Shown: positions 27,226-36,879, counted from the first letter of the stretch. The stretch: DNA of 46,439 bases from Candidatus Kuenenia stuttgartensis (GCA_945904015.1 CAMDPK010000043.1:1-46439), one strand, 5' to 3'. The notes: a model not told the origin generated them from the letters alone. Made by a program: numbers and translations.

Positions 27226-27279
27226 GTAGACGAGTCACTCCGTGACTCGAAAGTTCCGGTCACGGAGTGACCGGACTAC
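27226..27279. repeat. BIME-like inverted pair filling the gap between convergent genes
   Basis: Left GTAG + ACGAGTCACTCCGTGACTCG (27226-27249); right CCGGTCACGGAGTGACCGG..CTAC ending at 27279. The GTAG heads face outward. The left head starts 5 bases after the ceramidase-like stop, and the right head contains the stop codon of the receiver/HATPase gene on the other strand. Confidence 0.87.
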
Positions 27280-28163
27280 TTTGGCTCGCGGCGTTTGACG
27301 AGCGTGATTTCATTTGCGACGGCGTTGTGAGACACCTCGTCCACAAAGCAATGAATGAGCAGCAATCCACGACCGCTGGCCTTGGCGAGATTCGCTTGGT
27401 CGCACGGATCGGAAAGCTGCGCGGGGCTGAAGCCAAAGCCGTCATCACGGATCACGAACTTGGCCGACTCGCGAGTGAGGCTCGCGGCCACATGCACTTG
27501 GCGGTCGCGATACGGTGCCTCCTGCGAACGATTCTGAGCGAAGTCAAACCAGTTGCGTCCATCGGCGTTACGCAGCTCCGAACTCAGCTCCAGATTACCG
27601 TGGTAGATCGCGTTGGTCATCGCCTCCGAGAGTGCGATGCCCAGGCGGAGCTGAGCGGTCTCGTCACAAAGCTGCATCAGTCCGACACAGTCTTGCAGAT
27701 GCGAGACCAAGTGCGGCACGACTGACAAATCGTTGTCGAGCACGAACCGCAGTTCGTTGGTGACGAGCTCGTCGATCAGTTTCCGATGCCGAGGGTTTCC
27801 TTTCGCAATACCCAACACTCGTTCCACGCACGGGACAAGATCGGAGTCGATCCGGCGCTTCGGGATGTAGCCCACGGCACCGCGATGCAGAGCCTCGGCA
27901 GCGACGTCTTCGCTGCCGTACTCGGTGATCAGGATCGTCGGCACTCGTGGGAATCGTTTGCGAACCTGCTCGACCAATTCCAAGCCGTTCATCCCTGGCA
28001 TCAGCATGTCGGTGACTACGACGTGCGGCGGCTGCCGACTGATCGCTTCCAGCGCCGCGATTCCTTCTGCGACGATCGTCACCTCAAAACCGTGAGCTTC
28101 CAGCACTCCCTTTAAGAGCACGCTTTGGCTGTGACTGTCCTCGACCACCAAGATGCGACTCAT
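27276..28163 (-). CDS. Response regulator with C-terminal HATPase (anti-sigma kinase-like) domain
   Basis: A 295-residue signalling protein. The receiver domain (1-120) has ILVVEDS, phosphoacceptor Asp52 in VVVTDMLMPGMNG, ITEYGSE and the conserved Lys in GYIPKRR. The C-terminal GHKL ATPase domain (about 150-290) has the N-box SEAMTNAIYHGN, G1 box DDGFGF and G2 box GRGLLLI, closest to RsbW-like serine kinases. The histidine-kinase H-box is absent. The combination suggests a phosphorylation-controlled ATPase in a partner-switching or output role. ATG 28163 starts the receiver domain exactly. An extra 72 upstream codons lack homology. The TAG stop lies in a REP GTAG. The gene is divergent from the PSD1 gene at 28401. 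Confidence 0.88.
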   Translation of the reverse strand: MSRILVVEDSHSQSVLLKGVLEAHGFEVTIVAEGIAALEAISRQPPHVVVTDMLMPGMNGLELVEQVRKRFPRVPTILITEYGSEDVAAEALHRGAVGYIPKRRIDSDLVPCVERVLGIAKGNPRHRKLIDELVTNELRFVLDNDLSVVPHLVSHLQDCVGLMQLCDETAQLRLGIALSEAMTNAIYHGNLELSSELRNADGRNWFDFAQNRSQEAPYRDRQVHVAASLTRESAKFVIRDDGFGFSPAQLSDPCDQANLAKASGRGLLLIHCFVDEVSHNAVANEITLVKRREPK

Positions 28164-28400
28164 ACCGGTTGTCCCTGCCCCAGAATCCGTGATGCCTCCG
28201 CGAAGGACAGGAGAATAATGGTGAGACAATCTCGTCGAAAGCGGGCCGAGCGGAATTCGTGTCGGAACTGCCGCAAGACGACGGATTGTGCGGGCAAGAT
28301 TCTTGTCTTCCGAGCATCCAATCCCGCTCCGCGTCTTGCAGAGGAAGAATGGCTCGGAAACACTGTTGCCCCCGCCCATTGGCCTGCCTGGGATTCTGAG

Positions 28401-30653
28401 ATGCGTTTGTCGTCCGCTCGAATGCTGTCACCTGCCGTTGTGGTCGCGGTGTTTTTCGTTACGGACACGCCTCGACTGCCCGCCGCCGACGTCTCGTTTT
28501 CGCGTGACGTGATGGCCGTGCTCTCGAAGGCCGGCTGCAACATGGGCACATGTCACGGCAACCAGAACGGCAAGGGAGGCTTCAAGCTGTCGCTGCGTGG
28601 CGAGAATCCCGACGCTGACTTCGTCACGCTGACGCACGAGCAAGTCGGCCGCCGAGTCAACACGGTGCGGGCCGAGAACAGTCTGCTGCTGCTCAAGCCA
28701 ACGATGACCGTGCCGCACGAAGGGGGCAAACGGTTCGACGAGGACTCACCGGAGTACGAATTGCTCCGTCGTTGGATCGCAGCGGGAATGCCCGCGACGC
28801 CGCGCGACGAGCCAGCACTGCAAGCGTTGGAGGTCTCACCGCTCGAACAATTCCTCGTCGAGCCGTCGGACTCGGTGCGACTACGAGCGATCGCGAAGTT
28901 CGCGGACGGATCGACGCGAGACGTGACGCGGTTGGCCTGCTTCGATCCCGCGCAACCAATCGTCGCCATCTCGGTCGATGGTGTGGTTCGACGCGAACGA
29001 TTCGGTGAGGTCACGGTGACCGTCCGATATCTCGATCAACAGGTTCCCGTGCGGCTGGCATTCTTGCCGGCGCGACCGGGTTTCGTGCCGAAGGCTCCGA
29101 CTCCAGCCAACTTCATCGACGAACAAGTCTTTGCCAAACTGCAATCGCTGCGAGTCAACCCGTCAGAGATTTGCGATGACGCGACGTTTTTGCGCCGCGC
29201 GAGCCTCGACTTGCTCGGCCTGCCGCCGACCGCTTCCGAGTCACGTCAATTCACGCAGGACCAGCGGCTCGACAAACGGCAGCGGCTGATCGACGAGCTG
29301 CTGACTCGGCCAGAGTTCGCTGACTTCTGGGGCCTCAAGTGGGCCGATCTGTTGCGTGTCGAAGAAAAAACGCTCGACCGCAAAGGGGTCGCGACGTTCC
29401 ACGCCTGGATCCGCGACAGCGTCGCCACGAACAAGCCGCTGGACGTCTTCGTCCGCGAACTGATCGCCGCACGCGGCAGCACCTACGAACATCCGCCCGC
29501 CAACTTTTACCGAGCGATGCGCGACCCGATCACGCGATCCGAGACCGTCGCTCAAGTCTTTCTCGGCACGCGACTGCAATGCGCGAAGTGTCACAACCAC
29601 CCGTTCGATCGCTGGACGCAGGCCGATTACTACGGCTGGGCGAATCAGTTCGCTCGTGTGAAATACGAAGTCCTCGAAAACAACCGCCGCGACAAAAATG
29701 ACTCACACGAATTCGACGGCGAACAACTCGTCCTGATTGCCGACTCTGGCGAGATCGATCATCCGGGGACGGGCAAGCCGGTGAAGCCCAAGTTTCTGGA
29801 GCCGAAAGCCGATGGCCGACAGCCGACAGCCGCAATACCGTTTTCTCCCGATCGTTTACTCTCCGTTGCCGACTGGCTGACCAGCCCGAACAACCGCCGC
29901 TTCGCGGAAGCTCAAGTCAACCGGATCTGGTTCCACCTACTTGGCCGCGGCATTGTCGATCCGATTGACGACTTCCGAGCGACCAATCCGCCCAGCAATC
30001 CCGCGCTGCTGGCCGCGCTCACCGACGAATTCGTCGCGCACCGCTTCGACGTGCAGCACTTGATCCGCACGATCATGGCCTCGCGGACGTACCAACTCTC
30101 CGCCGCTCCGAATGACACAAATCGCGAGGACGAATCGAACTTCTCGCACGCCGTCATCCGCCGCCTGTCCGCCGAGCAACTCGCCGATTCGTTCAGCCAG
30201 GTGCTCGGTGCGAAGCTGGACTTCAGCGGTTATCCCAGTGGCACACGCGCCGCGCAATTGGCCGGCGTCCGCGCCTTTCGGAGGCGTGAATCCGGCCCGT
30301 CCAGCGGCGATCAACTGCTGACCATGTTCGGCAAACCGCCGCGGCTGCAAGCGTGCGAGTGCGAGCGTGCTGACGATCCCACGCTGTCGCAGACGTTTCA
30401 ACTCGTCAGCGGCCCGGTCCTCAATGAGTTGTTGGCTCGCTCCGACAATCGCCTGCGCGACTGGCTGGAATCCAAGTCCGATGCGGACGCGCTGATCGCC
30501 GATGTCTTTTGGACGACCCTCAATCGCGCACCGCTCCCCACGGAATTCGCCGCCACCAAGAGGCATCTCGTGTCGTCCGACAACCGCCGAGCCAACTTGG
30601 AGGACGTCGTCTGGAGCCTAATGTCATCCCCCGAATTCGTGCTGCGGCACTGA
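28401..30653 (+). CDS. Exported DUF1549/DUF1553 (PSD1) protein with N-terminal haem-binding-like motif
   Basis: A 750-residue secreted protein. A signal peptide (residues 1-29, ..LPAADVSFS) is followed by a short cytochrome-like region with GCNMGTCHGNQNGKGGFKLSL, an Ig-like domain (about 145-215, FADGSTRDVTRLACFDP..), DUF1549 (about 235-400, GLPPTASESRQFTQD, CAKCHNHPFDRW) and DUF1553 (about 485-740, NNRRFAEAQVNRIWFHLLGRGIVDPIDD). ATG 28401 is chosen because the signal peptide begins there. Residues about 470-478 (ADGRQPTA) come from a short tandem repeat (GCCGACA units, 29808-29832). There is no DUF1501 neighbour here, unlike the usual pairing. Function presumably parallels the PSD1 protein at 20193. 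Confidence 0.88.
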   Translation: MRLSSARMLSPAVVVAVFFVTDTPRLPAADVSFSRDVMAVLSKAGCNMGTCHGNQNGKGGFKLSLRGENPDADFVTLTHEQVGRRVNTVRAENSLLLLKPTMTVPHEGGKRFDEDSPEYELLRRWIAAGMPATPRDEPALQALEVSPLEQFLVEPSDSVRLRAIAKFADGSTRDVTRLACFDPAQPIVAISVDGVVRRERFGEVTVTVRYLDQQVPVRLAFLPARPGFVPKAPTPANFIDEQVFAKLQSLRVNPSEICDDATFLRRASLDLLGLPPTASESRQFTQDQRLDKRQRLIDELLTRPEFADFWGLKWADLLRVEEKTLDRKGVATFHAWIRDSVATNKPLDVFVRELIAARGSTYEHPPANFYRAMRDPITRSETVAQVFLGTRLQCAKCHNHPFDRWTQADYYGWANQFARVKYEVLENNRRDKNDSHEFDGEQLVLIADSGEIDHPGTGKPVKPKFLEPKADGRQPTAAIPFSPDRLLSVADWLTSPNNRRFAEAQVNRIWFHLLGRGIVDPIDDFRATNPPSNPALLAALTDEFVAHRFDVQHLIRTIMASRTYQLSAAPNDTNREDESNFSHAVIRRLSAEQLADSFSQVLGAKLDFSGYPSGTRAAQLAGVRAFRRRESGPSSGDQLLTMFGKPPRLQACECERADDPTLSQTFQLVSGPVLNELLARSDNRLRDWLESKSDADALIADVFWTTLNRAPLPTEFAATKRHLVSSDNRRANLEDVVWSLMSSPEFVLRH

Positions 30654-30661
30654 CCGTATTC

Positions 30662-30685
30662 GTAGCCCGGACGCCCACGTCCGGG
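30662..30685 (+). repeat. Solo REP-like unit, GTAG + CCCGGACGCCCACGTCCGGG
   Basis: A single palindrome with GTAG head, 9 bases after the stop of the PSD1 gene. It is of the same family as the pair at 3934-3983. Confidence 0.75.
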
Positions 30686-30739
30686 AGATCGGCATTTCGC
30701 AACCAACATGCGTCAGCATCCACTTCGAGAATAATCGCC

Positions 30740-31219
30740 ATGTCGGCCATCGATTCGCTACCAACGCTCGTCGCCGATGACTCGCCGAAGGCAGTCGCTG
30801 CGAGCGATCGCCGCACGCGAGACGCGGGCATGTTGTGGATCGCCGTCGCGGTGCTCGTGCTATCATTCACTCTGCGAATCCGCGCCGATCAACGTGTCGA
30901 GTTGCCCGGTCTGAGCGACCTGCCCGCACCGGAGATGTGCGGCTCGCGCCTGTGGCTGGGCATCGAGTGCCCCGGCTGCGGCCTGACGCGCGGCTTCATC
31001 CGATTGGCCAGCGGAGACTGGTCCGGCGCGATCGCGCTCAATCGAGTCGCCCCGCTGCTGGCATTCGCGGTGCTCGCTCAAATTCCGTATCGGCTGGCGA
31101 TGCTGTTCGGCTGGCCGCCGGCCCGACGCTTCGCCGAATCCACTTGGCCAAGTGCCTTTGGCTGGGTGCTCATCGTCGCTCTGTTTGGCAACTGGCTGCT
31201 GAATCTGTTCGGCGTGTGA
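30740..31219 (+). CDS. DUF2752 domain membrane protein
   Basis: A 159-residue integral membrane protein. The DUF2752 hallmark CPGCGLTRGFIRLASGDWSGAIALN is at about 76-100, with hydrophobic spans at about 31-46, 100-120 and 135-157. DUF2752 proteins are small membrane proteins of unknown function, and the CPxCG pair could bind metal or be redox active. The start ATG 30740 is chosen because upstream codons read through the REP unit. It is convergent with the VapC gene, 6 bases away. Confidence 0.88.
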   Translation: MSAIDSLPTLVADDSPKAVAASDRRTRDAGMLWIAVAVLVLSFTLRIRADQRVELPGLSDLPAPEMCGSRLWLGIECPGCGLTRGFIRLASGDWSGAIALNRVAPLLAFAVLAQIPYRLAMLFGWPPARRFAESTWPSAFGWVLIVALFGNWLLNLFGV

Positions 31220-31225
31220 CCCGAC

Positions 31226-31657
31226 TCATGGTGCCGGACTGCGAAATGGATTGACAATCCGCACGCCGTCGTAGTCCGCGCCGTCGGCCATGTCCTCGCT
31301 GTAGAGCGTCGTCACACCCGCTTCAATGCAAGCCGCGACCAAGAGGCTGTCCCAATGCGACAAGCTGTAGCGCGCGTTGAGATCCAGCGCGGTGTGGATC
31401 ACGTTGCGAGTCGGCAGAACCAATTCAAACGACTCTTCGATCTGTGAGAACAATCGCAGCGTCTCAGCACGGGAGATGCGACCGGCGAATTCCCAGCGCC
31501 GCAGGCAATTCAAGAATTCCGCAGCAACTTGCCACAGCAGCAGTGGATCGGTTTCGGGCAGACACAACTCCGCTAGCAGTTGACTGGCTTGCTGTTGTTT
31601 CACTGGTTCATCCGCGTCCGCAAAATAGACCAGCACATTGGTGTCAACGGCGTTCAT
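31226..31657 (-). CDS. VapC-like PIN-domain toxin
   Basis: A 143-residue PIN-domain ribonuclease. VDTNVLVYFAD gives the first catalytic Asp (residue 5), LLLWQVAAEFLNCL the conserved Glu of the second motif, and LSHWDSLLVAACIEAGVTTLYSEDMADG the third and fourth acidic residues. This fits the VapC family, which cleaves tRNA or rRNA. Its start overlaps the antitoxin end by 14 bases, indicating coupled translation. The gene ends 6 bases from the convergent DUF2752 gene. Confidence 0.9.
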   Translation of the reverse strand: MNAVDTNVLVYFADADEPVKQQQASQLLAELCLPETDPLLLWQVAAEFLNCLRRWEFAGRISRAETLRLFSQIEESFELVLPTRNVIHTALDLNARYSLSHWDSLLVAACIEAGVTTLYSEDMADGADYDGVRIVNPFRSPAP

Positions 31658-31877
31658 GAAGTTGATCCCGCGTGAAATGGAGTCCGCCGGAATGAATCGG
31701 ATGCTCCCGTATCAACTCCAACAACCCATCCATTCCTCGCCGTCGGCGCTCGCGCCGAGCCTCTGCGGTCTCCTCCACTTCCAGAACCACTTTCACCCGT
31801 GAGGCGTTCGGCAGTTCGAGCGGCTTGTCCAATTTCAATTCACCGTCCACGACGGTTCCCATCACTTGAGTCGTCAT
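31644..31877 (-). CDS. Antitoxin of the VapC pair
   Basis: A 77-residue protein. The N-terminal MGTVVDGELKLDKPLELPNASRVKVVLEVEE is an AbrB/DUF104-like beta fold, the DNA-binding and dimerisation part. The C-terminal Arg-rich helix and HSGGLHFTRDQLHERR tail match the toxin-binding ends of such antitoxins. A perfect AGGAGG precedes ATG 31877 at 4-5 bases. It is the first gene of the pair. A GTAG-CCCGG element begins 30 bases upstream (31907), within the probable promoter region. Confidence 0.88.
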   Translation of the reverse strand: MTTQVMGTVVDGELKLDKPLELPNASRVKVVLEVEETAEARRERRRRGMDGLLELIREHPIHSGGLHFTRDQLHERR

Positions 31878-31906
31878 GATTCCTCCTGGGAAAAGACGGC
31901 GACATC

Positions 31907-31935
31907 GTAGCCCGGATTTGGCGAACGCGGGAATG
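31907..31935 (+). repeat. Degenerate GTAG-CCCGG element upstream of the VapC antitoxin
   Basis: GTAGCCCGGATTTGGCGAACGCGGG-type sequence with only a short CCCG/CGGG stem. It shares the GTAGCCCGG start of the unit at 30662. Weak as a hairpin, so listed with low confidence. Confidence 0.4.
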
Positions 31936-31952
31936 CCGTTTTGATTCGTCAT

Positions 31953-32011
31953 GTAGGTTGGGACTCCGTCCCGACCGGCTCGCAAATGGTCGGGACGGAG
32001 TCCCAACCTAC
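31953..32011. repeat. BIME-like inverted pair, GTAGGTTGGGACTCCGTCCC family
   Basis: Left unit 31953-31976 and right unit 31988-32011 are perfect reverse complements, each a palindrome with a GTAG head outward. The right head supplies the TAG stop of the minus-strand PVC gene. Confidence 0.9.
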
Positions 32012-35000
32012 CTCGCGGCAGATGGAGCAACCAGCCGCACATAGTCCACGCCGACCATGAAGCCGACCGCGTCCGCGTGCTTGCCGACGATCTCGAACGT
32101 CAGCTTGTGCAGGCCCTTCGACAGCTTGTGAGGCTCAAAGTTCAGCACTCCGGTCGTGATGACGTCGGGCGTGTTGAAACAGTCGATGGGACTGCCGAGC
32201 GTTTCGTCGTCGATCCGTACTTGGACGAGGCCGTAGTCGCGAGCCTTCGTCAGCGCGAATTCCAGCGAGTACACGCCATCCGCCTCGACGGGCAATTCGA
32301 GATCGAGCCGTGCCCCTCGCTTGCCGCCGGTCCACCACAGGTGATCGTCGCCGCTCCATTTGTCTTTCGTGAAACCGCCCATCTTTTGGCCGGCCGCGTT
32401 GCCTGCGGAGACTTTCAGAATCTTGAGCGACTCACCTTCGAGAGCTTCGGGAACTTTGCCGGTCTTCGAATCAATCGGTGACTTCGGCCCACGCAACGCG
32501 ACTTGCGAGGCGCTGCCGAGGTACGCGACGAGGTCACGCACTTCGTCCGGAGTCAGCGTGTTGAGTTGCCCTTCCGGCATGATCGACAACTCGGAGAGTT
32601 TGCGATCTTCGATGTCGGACTTGGCGATGACGATCGTGTCGTTGATCGTCCGCAGCGTGACGGCGGAGTCGGTTTCCTTCGTGATCAGCCCGCTGACCAC
32701 TCGGCCATCTTTGGTTTCGATGATCGTCGCGCGATAGTCCTTGCCGACGATCGACGACGGGTCGAGCATGTTTTCCAGGATGTAATCGAGGTTCGCGCGG
32801 TTCGAGCCGGTGATGTCCGGGCCGACCTTTTGGCCTTCGCCGAACAGCGCGTGGCAGTTCTGGCACGTCTTGGCGAACAGCCGCCGCCCGTTGCTCAAGT
32901 CGCCATTTCTCACACGAGCCGGCGTGAGATTCGCCTTGTGCTTGGCGATCAGTTCTTGCTTGTCCTTTGCCGTCGCCCGAAACTCGCCCCACACGGACTT
33001 GATGCGAGCTTGCAGCTTCTCATCGTTGAATCGCAGCAGCGATTGCACGTTGTAGGCATGCAAATCGGTTCGTGCCAGAGTTTCCTTTTCGATCGCATCG
33101 AGCAGGGCCGCCGCGTAAGTCGGCCGCGTGCAGAGCGTGTTGATCGCGTCTCGCTTCTCGGCCTCGGTCAGCTTGCCGTACTGAGCCAGCACGACGCTCG
33201 GCGTCTTCGCATCGTCGAAGCCGGAGAGTGCTCGCAGCGCAGCGCCGCGCAGTGCGGTGTCGGCCACCGCTGCCTGAAACGCCGGAGCGGCGTCCTTGTC
33301 TCGGCCGCGCACCAGAATGTCGAGCGCTTGCTGACGCTTGGCTTCTGGAGCCTTCGCGTCCGCCAGCAACGCTCGCAACCGAGGCAGAATTCGTTGATCG
33401 CCGAAGATCACGGCGATCTGATCCGCCTTGTCGCGCATCGCGGCGTCGTCGCTCTTCGACAACGCTTCGTAAGCCGCCGTCCAAGCCTCCGGCTGCGGAA
33501 TGTTCACTCGCCCTTCAAACGCGGCGAACATTTCGTCGAGCACCAGTTGCCGTGGCAGCGTCTCCTTCGTCAGAGCTTCAATGACCGCGTTGAGCGTGCC
33601 GTTCTCCGACGCCGCTCGCCGCACGATGAACCGCGAGAGCTTTTCGATCTTCGACGCACTCGCCATCGCCAACGCCCGCGCGGGATTAGCCGCCACCAGC
33701 GGCTCGATCCCGTACCAATACATCAGCGGCAAATTGTGATCGTCGGCGTCGTCGGCGTGACTCAGCATTGCGGCGGCGATTTCCCAGCGTTGATCGAACT
33801 GTATCCGCTGCAGCGCACTTGCAAGATACAGTCGCACAAGCGGTGAAGGATCGTGCGTCGCGGTCATTTCAAGAATCTTTGCCGACAATGAATAATCTTC
33901 AAATGCCAACTGAATCGCCCACGCTCGAAGGTTCTCATCGTTGTGGCGGCGAAGATCGTTGATGACGTTTAACCAAATCTTGTCCAGTGATTTCCGAAAC
34001 GCGGATTCTGTTGCTGCATCCGCTGAGTCAGAGTTATGTGAACCACGGATCGCTGTGACGATTGCATGCAACGTCCACGCCAAACGGAGCTGATGCTTCG
34101 GACCGTGTTCCTCGTGATAAAGCTCCGTGAATGCAGTGATGTCGTCGCCTGACAAGTCACCAAGCGCGGCTCGCTCTTGAAGGATTCGTCTGGCAGTGCG
34201 GACGTGCCAGTCATTTGGATGCAGTTGCCGTTGGAGGAGTTCTTTGTTGGAAAGCTTGGTGAAATCGACCAGTGGCGGCGCATTGGTGGCCGGTTTCGCA
34301 TCAGGTGCATCGACGATTGCGGCCCGTCCAGATGGGGACCGGCTTAACCAAGTTTTGTCGATCGCTTTCGTGTATTTCACGTTGTAAATCCGCCCGTTCG
34401 TGCGGTCCCAAATCTCCGAGTTCGTGCGGTGGCAGGCGTTTTTGTCGTACCAGTCGATGACATACACGCTGCCGTCGGGACCGGTCTTCAGGTTGATGCC
34501 TCGGAACCAGCGGTCGTTGGCGATCAGTAGATCCTTGCCGTGCTTGCCGACGTAGCCGGAGCCTTTGCGAACGAGCAGATCCTGATTCACGCGGTTGCCG
34601 TGGATGTTGCTCATGAAGAGCGTGTTGCGGTACTGCGGCGGGAAATTGTCGCCGAGATAAATCATCGCTCCCGCGTGAGCGTGCCCGCCACCGGCCGCCA
34701 GCGTGTCGGTCGGAGCGTGCGGTTCGTGGCCCCACCAGGCGTGGTCGCGCAAGTTGCCGACGTAATGCTGATGGTCGGCGATCGTCTTGATGTCTTCAAA
34801 GAAGTATGGATCGAAGTGCTGACCTCCCTGCCGCTGATACTTCCCTCCTTGGATGATGTGGTAAAGATGAGGAATCACGCAGGCGGTGATGAAGGCGTGA
34901 CCGTGCTCGTTGAAATCGACACCCCACGGATTGCTGCTGCCGTGAGCGAAGACCTCGAACACATGCTTCGTGGGGTGATACCGCCACACGCCCGCGTTCA

Positions 35001-36879
35001 AACCTTGCCGTTGCTCGGCCGGCGTACCGGGCTTGCCGACCTTTGAGTGCGTGAAGACGCCGTGACAACCGTAGAGCCAACCGTCCGGTCCCCAGATGAA
35101 AGCGTTGAGCGTCTCATGCGTGTCCTGCCAGCCAAATCCGTCGAGTAGCACGGTCGCGCCGGCGGGGACGTCTTTCGGGAATTGCAGATCGGGAGCCGGT
35201 GGCTCCGCTTTCATCGGCGGACCATCCGGCTCGTCATCCCCGTTTTGATCCGGAATGAACATCAAATACGGAGCCGCGCCGACCCACACGCCGCCGAAAC
35301 CAACCTCTAAGCCGCTGACGAGATTCAGTCCTTCGATGAACACTTTCCGAGTCTCGTGGTATCCGTCGCCATCCTTGTCTTCGAGGATGACGATCTTGTC
35401 TTGTCCTTGGCCATCCTTCGCTCGATTCGGATAGGTGTAGGCTTCCGCGACCCAAATTCGACCGCGCGAATCGAACGTGAACGCAACCGGCTGATGCACC
35501 AACGGCTCACCCGCGACAAGCGATGCTTTGAAGCCCGGCGGTACGGTCATTTGCTTGGCGGCTTCCTGCGGCGAGAGTCCGTCCGCCATTGCGACCGGCT
35601 TCTTCTTCAAGGGCTGAGCTTCGAGCCACTCGTCTTTAGAGACTTTCTTCGTTCGATGTCGCAAGACGTGCGAGCCGACCATCCCGCCCGCGATGATGTC
35701 CGGCAGTTTGTCGCCATCCGTATCGGCGATGTTGAGCTGCCGGCCGATGCCCGCTTCACCGTCGGCGAGATACGGAATCCAGTCGATGATTGGTCCGGGG
35801 ACGGACGAATCCAGCTCACGTTTCGTGCGTTGGAGCTTGAACCAATACACGACCGCTCCGGCATCCCACATCGGTGACTGGCGGTGATGCGACCAATACG
35901 TCTTTCCGGTGACGATGTCCTTCAGTCCGTCACCGTCCATGTCGTGGAGTTCGACCGCGTGCGGTTCGGTGAAGAGTACGCCGTAAGGATTATCCTCCGG
36001 CTTATCTCCCATGATGACGTGCTTTTTGAAGGTGATCTCGTCGCCATCTTTCACCTGCTCGAACCATGCCAGCCCAAACGTGTGAGCGGCCAAGCTGGTG
36101 ATGACATCGTTGTCGCCGTCGCCATCGACGTCGTAGGCGAACATGTCCGCGCCGCCCGGCCCGGCGAACTGATACTTGTGGAACGTCCACAGCGGATCGC
36201 CGTCCAGCGATTTCGGTTGTTCGTACCAGCCACCTTTCCAGATCACGTCGGCTCGGCCATCGCTGTTCACGTCGCCGACACCCAGGCCATGCCCGAACGG
36301 ATACTCGCCGACGGCCTCCGAGATCGGATGCCAAGTCCACAGCTCGGTCGGTTTCTTCACGTCGAATGTCGCAAAGCCAAACTTGCCGTTGTGATTGCAG
36401 GCCAATTCCGGTTGCTTGTCGCCGACGAGATTCACGAACTGTGGTGACTCGTTGCCGATGCCATCATGCACCTTCTGCGTCTGCCAATGATTCGTCGCCT
36501 CAAGCACCTTGCCTTCGCCCGGATTCACATAGAGCACCGCCGCTGATCCGGGCAGGCCGACACTGACGAGGTCGCTCCAGCCGTCGCCGGTGAAGTCGTA
36601 GACCCAAGTGAAGAAGTTGGTTGAGTAGCCATCACGGTTCTGAGGCTTCGGCGCGAAGATCTCGCGTCGGACTTTGAACTCCGGCCCTTGCCACCAATAC
36701 GGCCCATGAATCGCGTCGAGCTTCCCGTCGCGATTCAGGTCGCCGAAGTTCGCCCCTTCCGAGAAATAGATATCGGTGAGTTGCTGCCTTTCAAACGAAT
36801 GCAGCGTGTAGTCCTGAGCGATCGCGGTCGTACAGACGGCGACCATCCAAACAGCAAGGCAGAGCGCGAGCTTCTTCAC
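32008..36879 (-). CDS. PVC-type haem-binding dehydrogenase with FG-GAP, HEAT-like and CxxCH cytochrome modules
   Basis: An exported protein of about 1623 residues. The N-terminal signal peptide (VKKLALCLAVWMVAVCTTAIAQ) is followed by FG-GAP/VCBS-like repeats (about 30-430, ..DLNRDGKLDAIHG.., DMDGDGLKDIVTG). A PVC membrane-bound dehydrogenase-type propeller (about 450-870, TIGR02604-like) and a helical HEAT-like region (about 900-1290) come next. A cytochrome module of the TIGR02603 type has CQNCH at 1339-1343, GPDITGSNRANLDYILENMLDPS and a late Met ligand candidate in LSIMPEGQLN. A C-terminal carbohydrate-binding-like beta domain closes the protein. GTG 36879 has GGGAG at 7 bases and opens the signal peptide, so it is preferred to an ATG 30 codons upstream. 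The stop codon lies in a REP element. A role in extracellular sugar oxidation is inferred from family context only. Confidence 0.88.
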   Translation of the reverse strand: MKKLALCLAVWMVAVCTTAIAQDYTLHSFERQQLTDIYFSEGANFGDLNRDGKLDAIHGPYWWQGPEFKVRREIFAPKPQNRDGYSTNFFTWVYDFTGDGWSDLVSVGLPGSAAVLYVNPGEGKVLEATNHWQTQKVHDGIGNESPQFVNLVGDKQPELACNHNGKFGFATFDVKKPTELWTWHPISEAVGEYPFGHGLGVGDVNSDGRADVIWKGGWYEQPKSLDGDPLWTFHKYQFAGPGGADMFAYDVDGDGDNDVITSLAAHTFGLAWFEQVKDGDEITFKKHVIMGDKPEDNPYGVLFTEPHAVELHDMDGDGLKDIVTGKTYWSHHRQSPMWDAGAVVYWFKLQRTKRELDSSVPGPIIDWIPYLADGEAGIGRQLNIADTDGDKLPDIIAGGMVGSHVLRHRTKKVSKDEWLEAQPLKKKPVAMADGLSPQEAAKQMTVPPGFKASLVAGEPLVHQPVAFTFDSRGRIWVAEAYTYPNRAKDGQGQDKIVILEDKDGDGYHETRKVFIEGLNLVSGLEVGFGGVWVGAAPYLMFIPDQNGDDEPDGPPMKAEPPAPDLQFPKDVPAGATVLLDGFGWQDTHETLNAFIWGPDGWLYGCHGVFTHSKVGKPGTPAEQRQGLNAGVWRYHPTKHVFEVFAHGSSNPWGVDFNEHGHAFITACVIPHLYHIIQGGKYQRQGGQHFDPYFFEDIKTIADHQHYVGNLRDHAWWGHEPHAPTDTLAAGGGHAHAGAMIYLGDNFPPQYRNTLFMSNIHGNRVNQDLLVRKGSGYVGKHGKDLLIANDRWFRGINLKTGPDGSVYVIDWYDKNACHRTNSEIWDRTNGRIYNVKYTKAIDKTWLSRSPSGRAAIVDAPDAKPATNAPPLVDFTKLSNKELLQRQLHPNDWHVRTARRILQERAALGDLSGDDITAFTELYHEEHGPKHQLRLAWTLHAIVTAIRGSHNSDSADAATESAFRKSLDKIWLNVINDLRRHNDENLRAWAIQLAFEDYSLSAKILEMTATHDPSPLVRLYLASALQRIQFDQRWEIAAAMLSHADDADDHNLPLMYWYGIEPLVAANPARALAMASASKIEKLSRFIVRRAASENGTLNAVIEALTKETLPRQLVLDEMFAAFEGRVNIPQPEAWTAAYEALSKSDDAAMRDKADQIAVIFGDQRILPRLRALLADAKAPEAKRQQALDILVRGRDKDAAPAFQAAVADTALRGAALRALSGFDDAKTPSVVLAQYGKLTEAEKRDAINTLCTRPTYAAALLDAIEKETLARTDLHAYNVQSLLRFNDEKLQARIKSVWGEFRATAKDKQELIAKHKANLTPARVRNGDLSNGRRLFAKTCQNCHALFGEGQKVGPDITGSNRANLDYILENMLDPSSIVGKDYRATIIETKDGRVVSGLITKETDSAVTLRTINDTIVIAKSDIEDRKLSELSIMPEGQLNTLTPDEVRDLVAYLGSASQVALRGPKSPIDSKTGKVPEALEGESLKILKVSAGNAAGQKMGGFTKDKWSGDDHLWWTGGKRGARLDLELPVEADGVYSLEFALTKARDYGLVQVRIDDETLGSPIDCFNTPDVITTGVLNFEPHKLSKGLHKLTFEIVGKHADAVGFMVGVDYVRLVAPSAAR

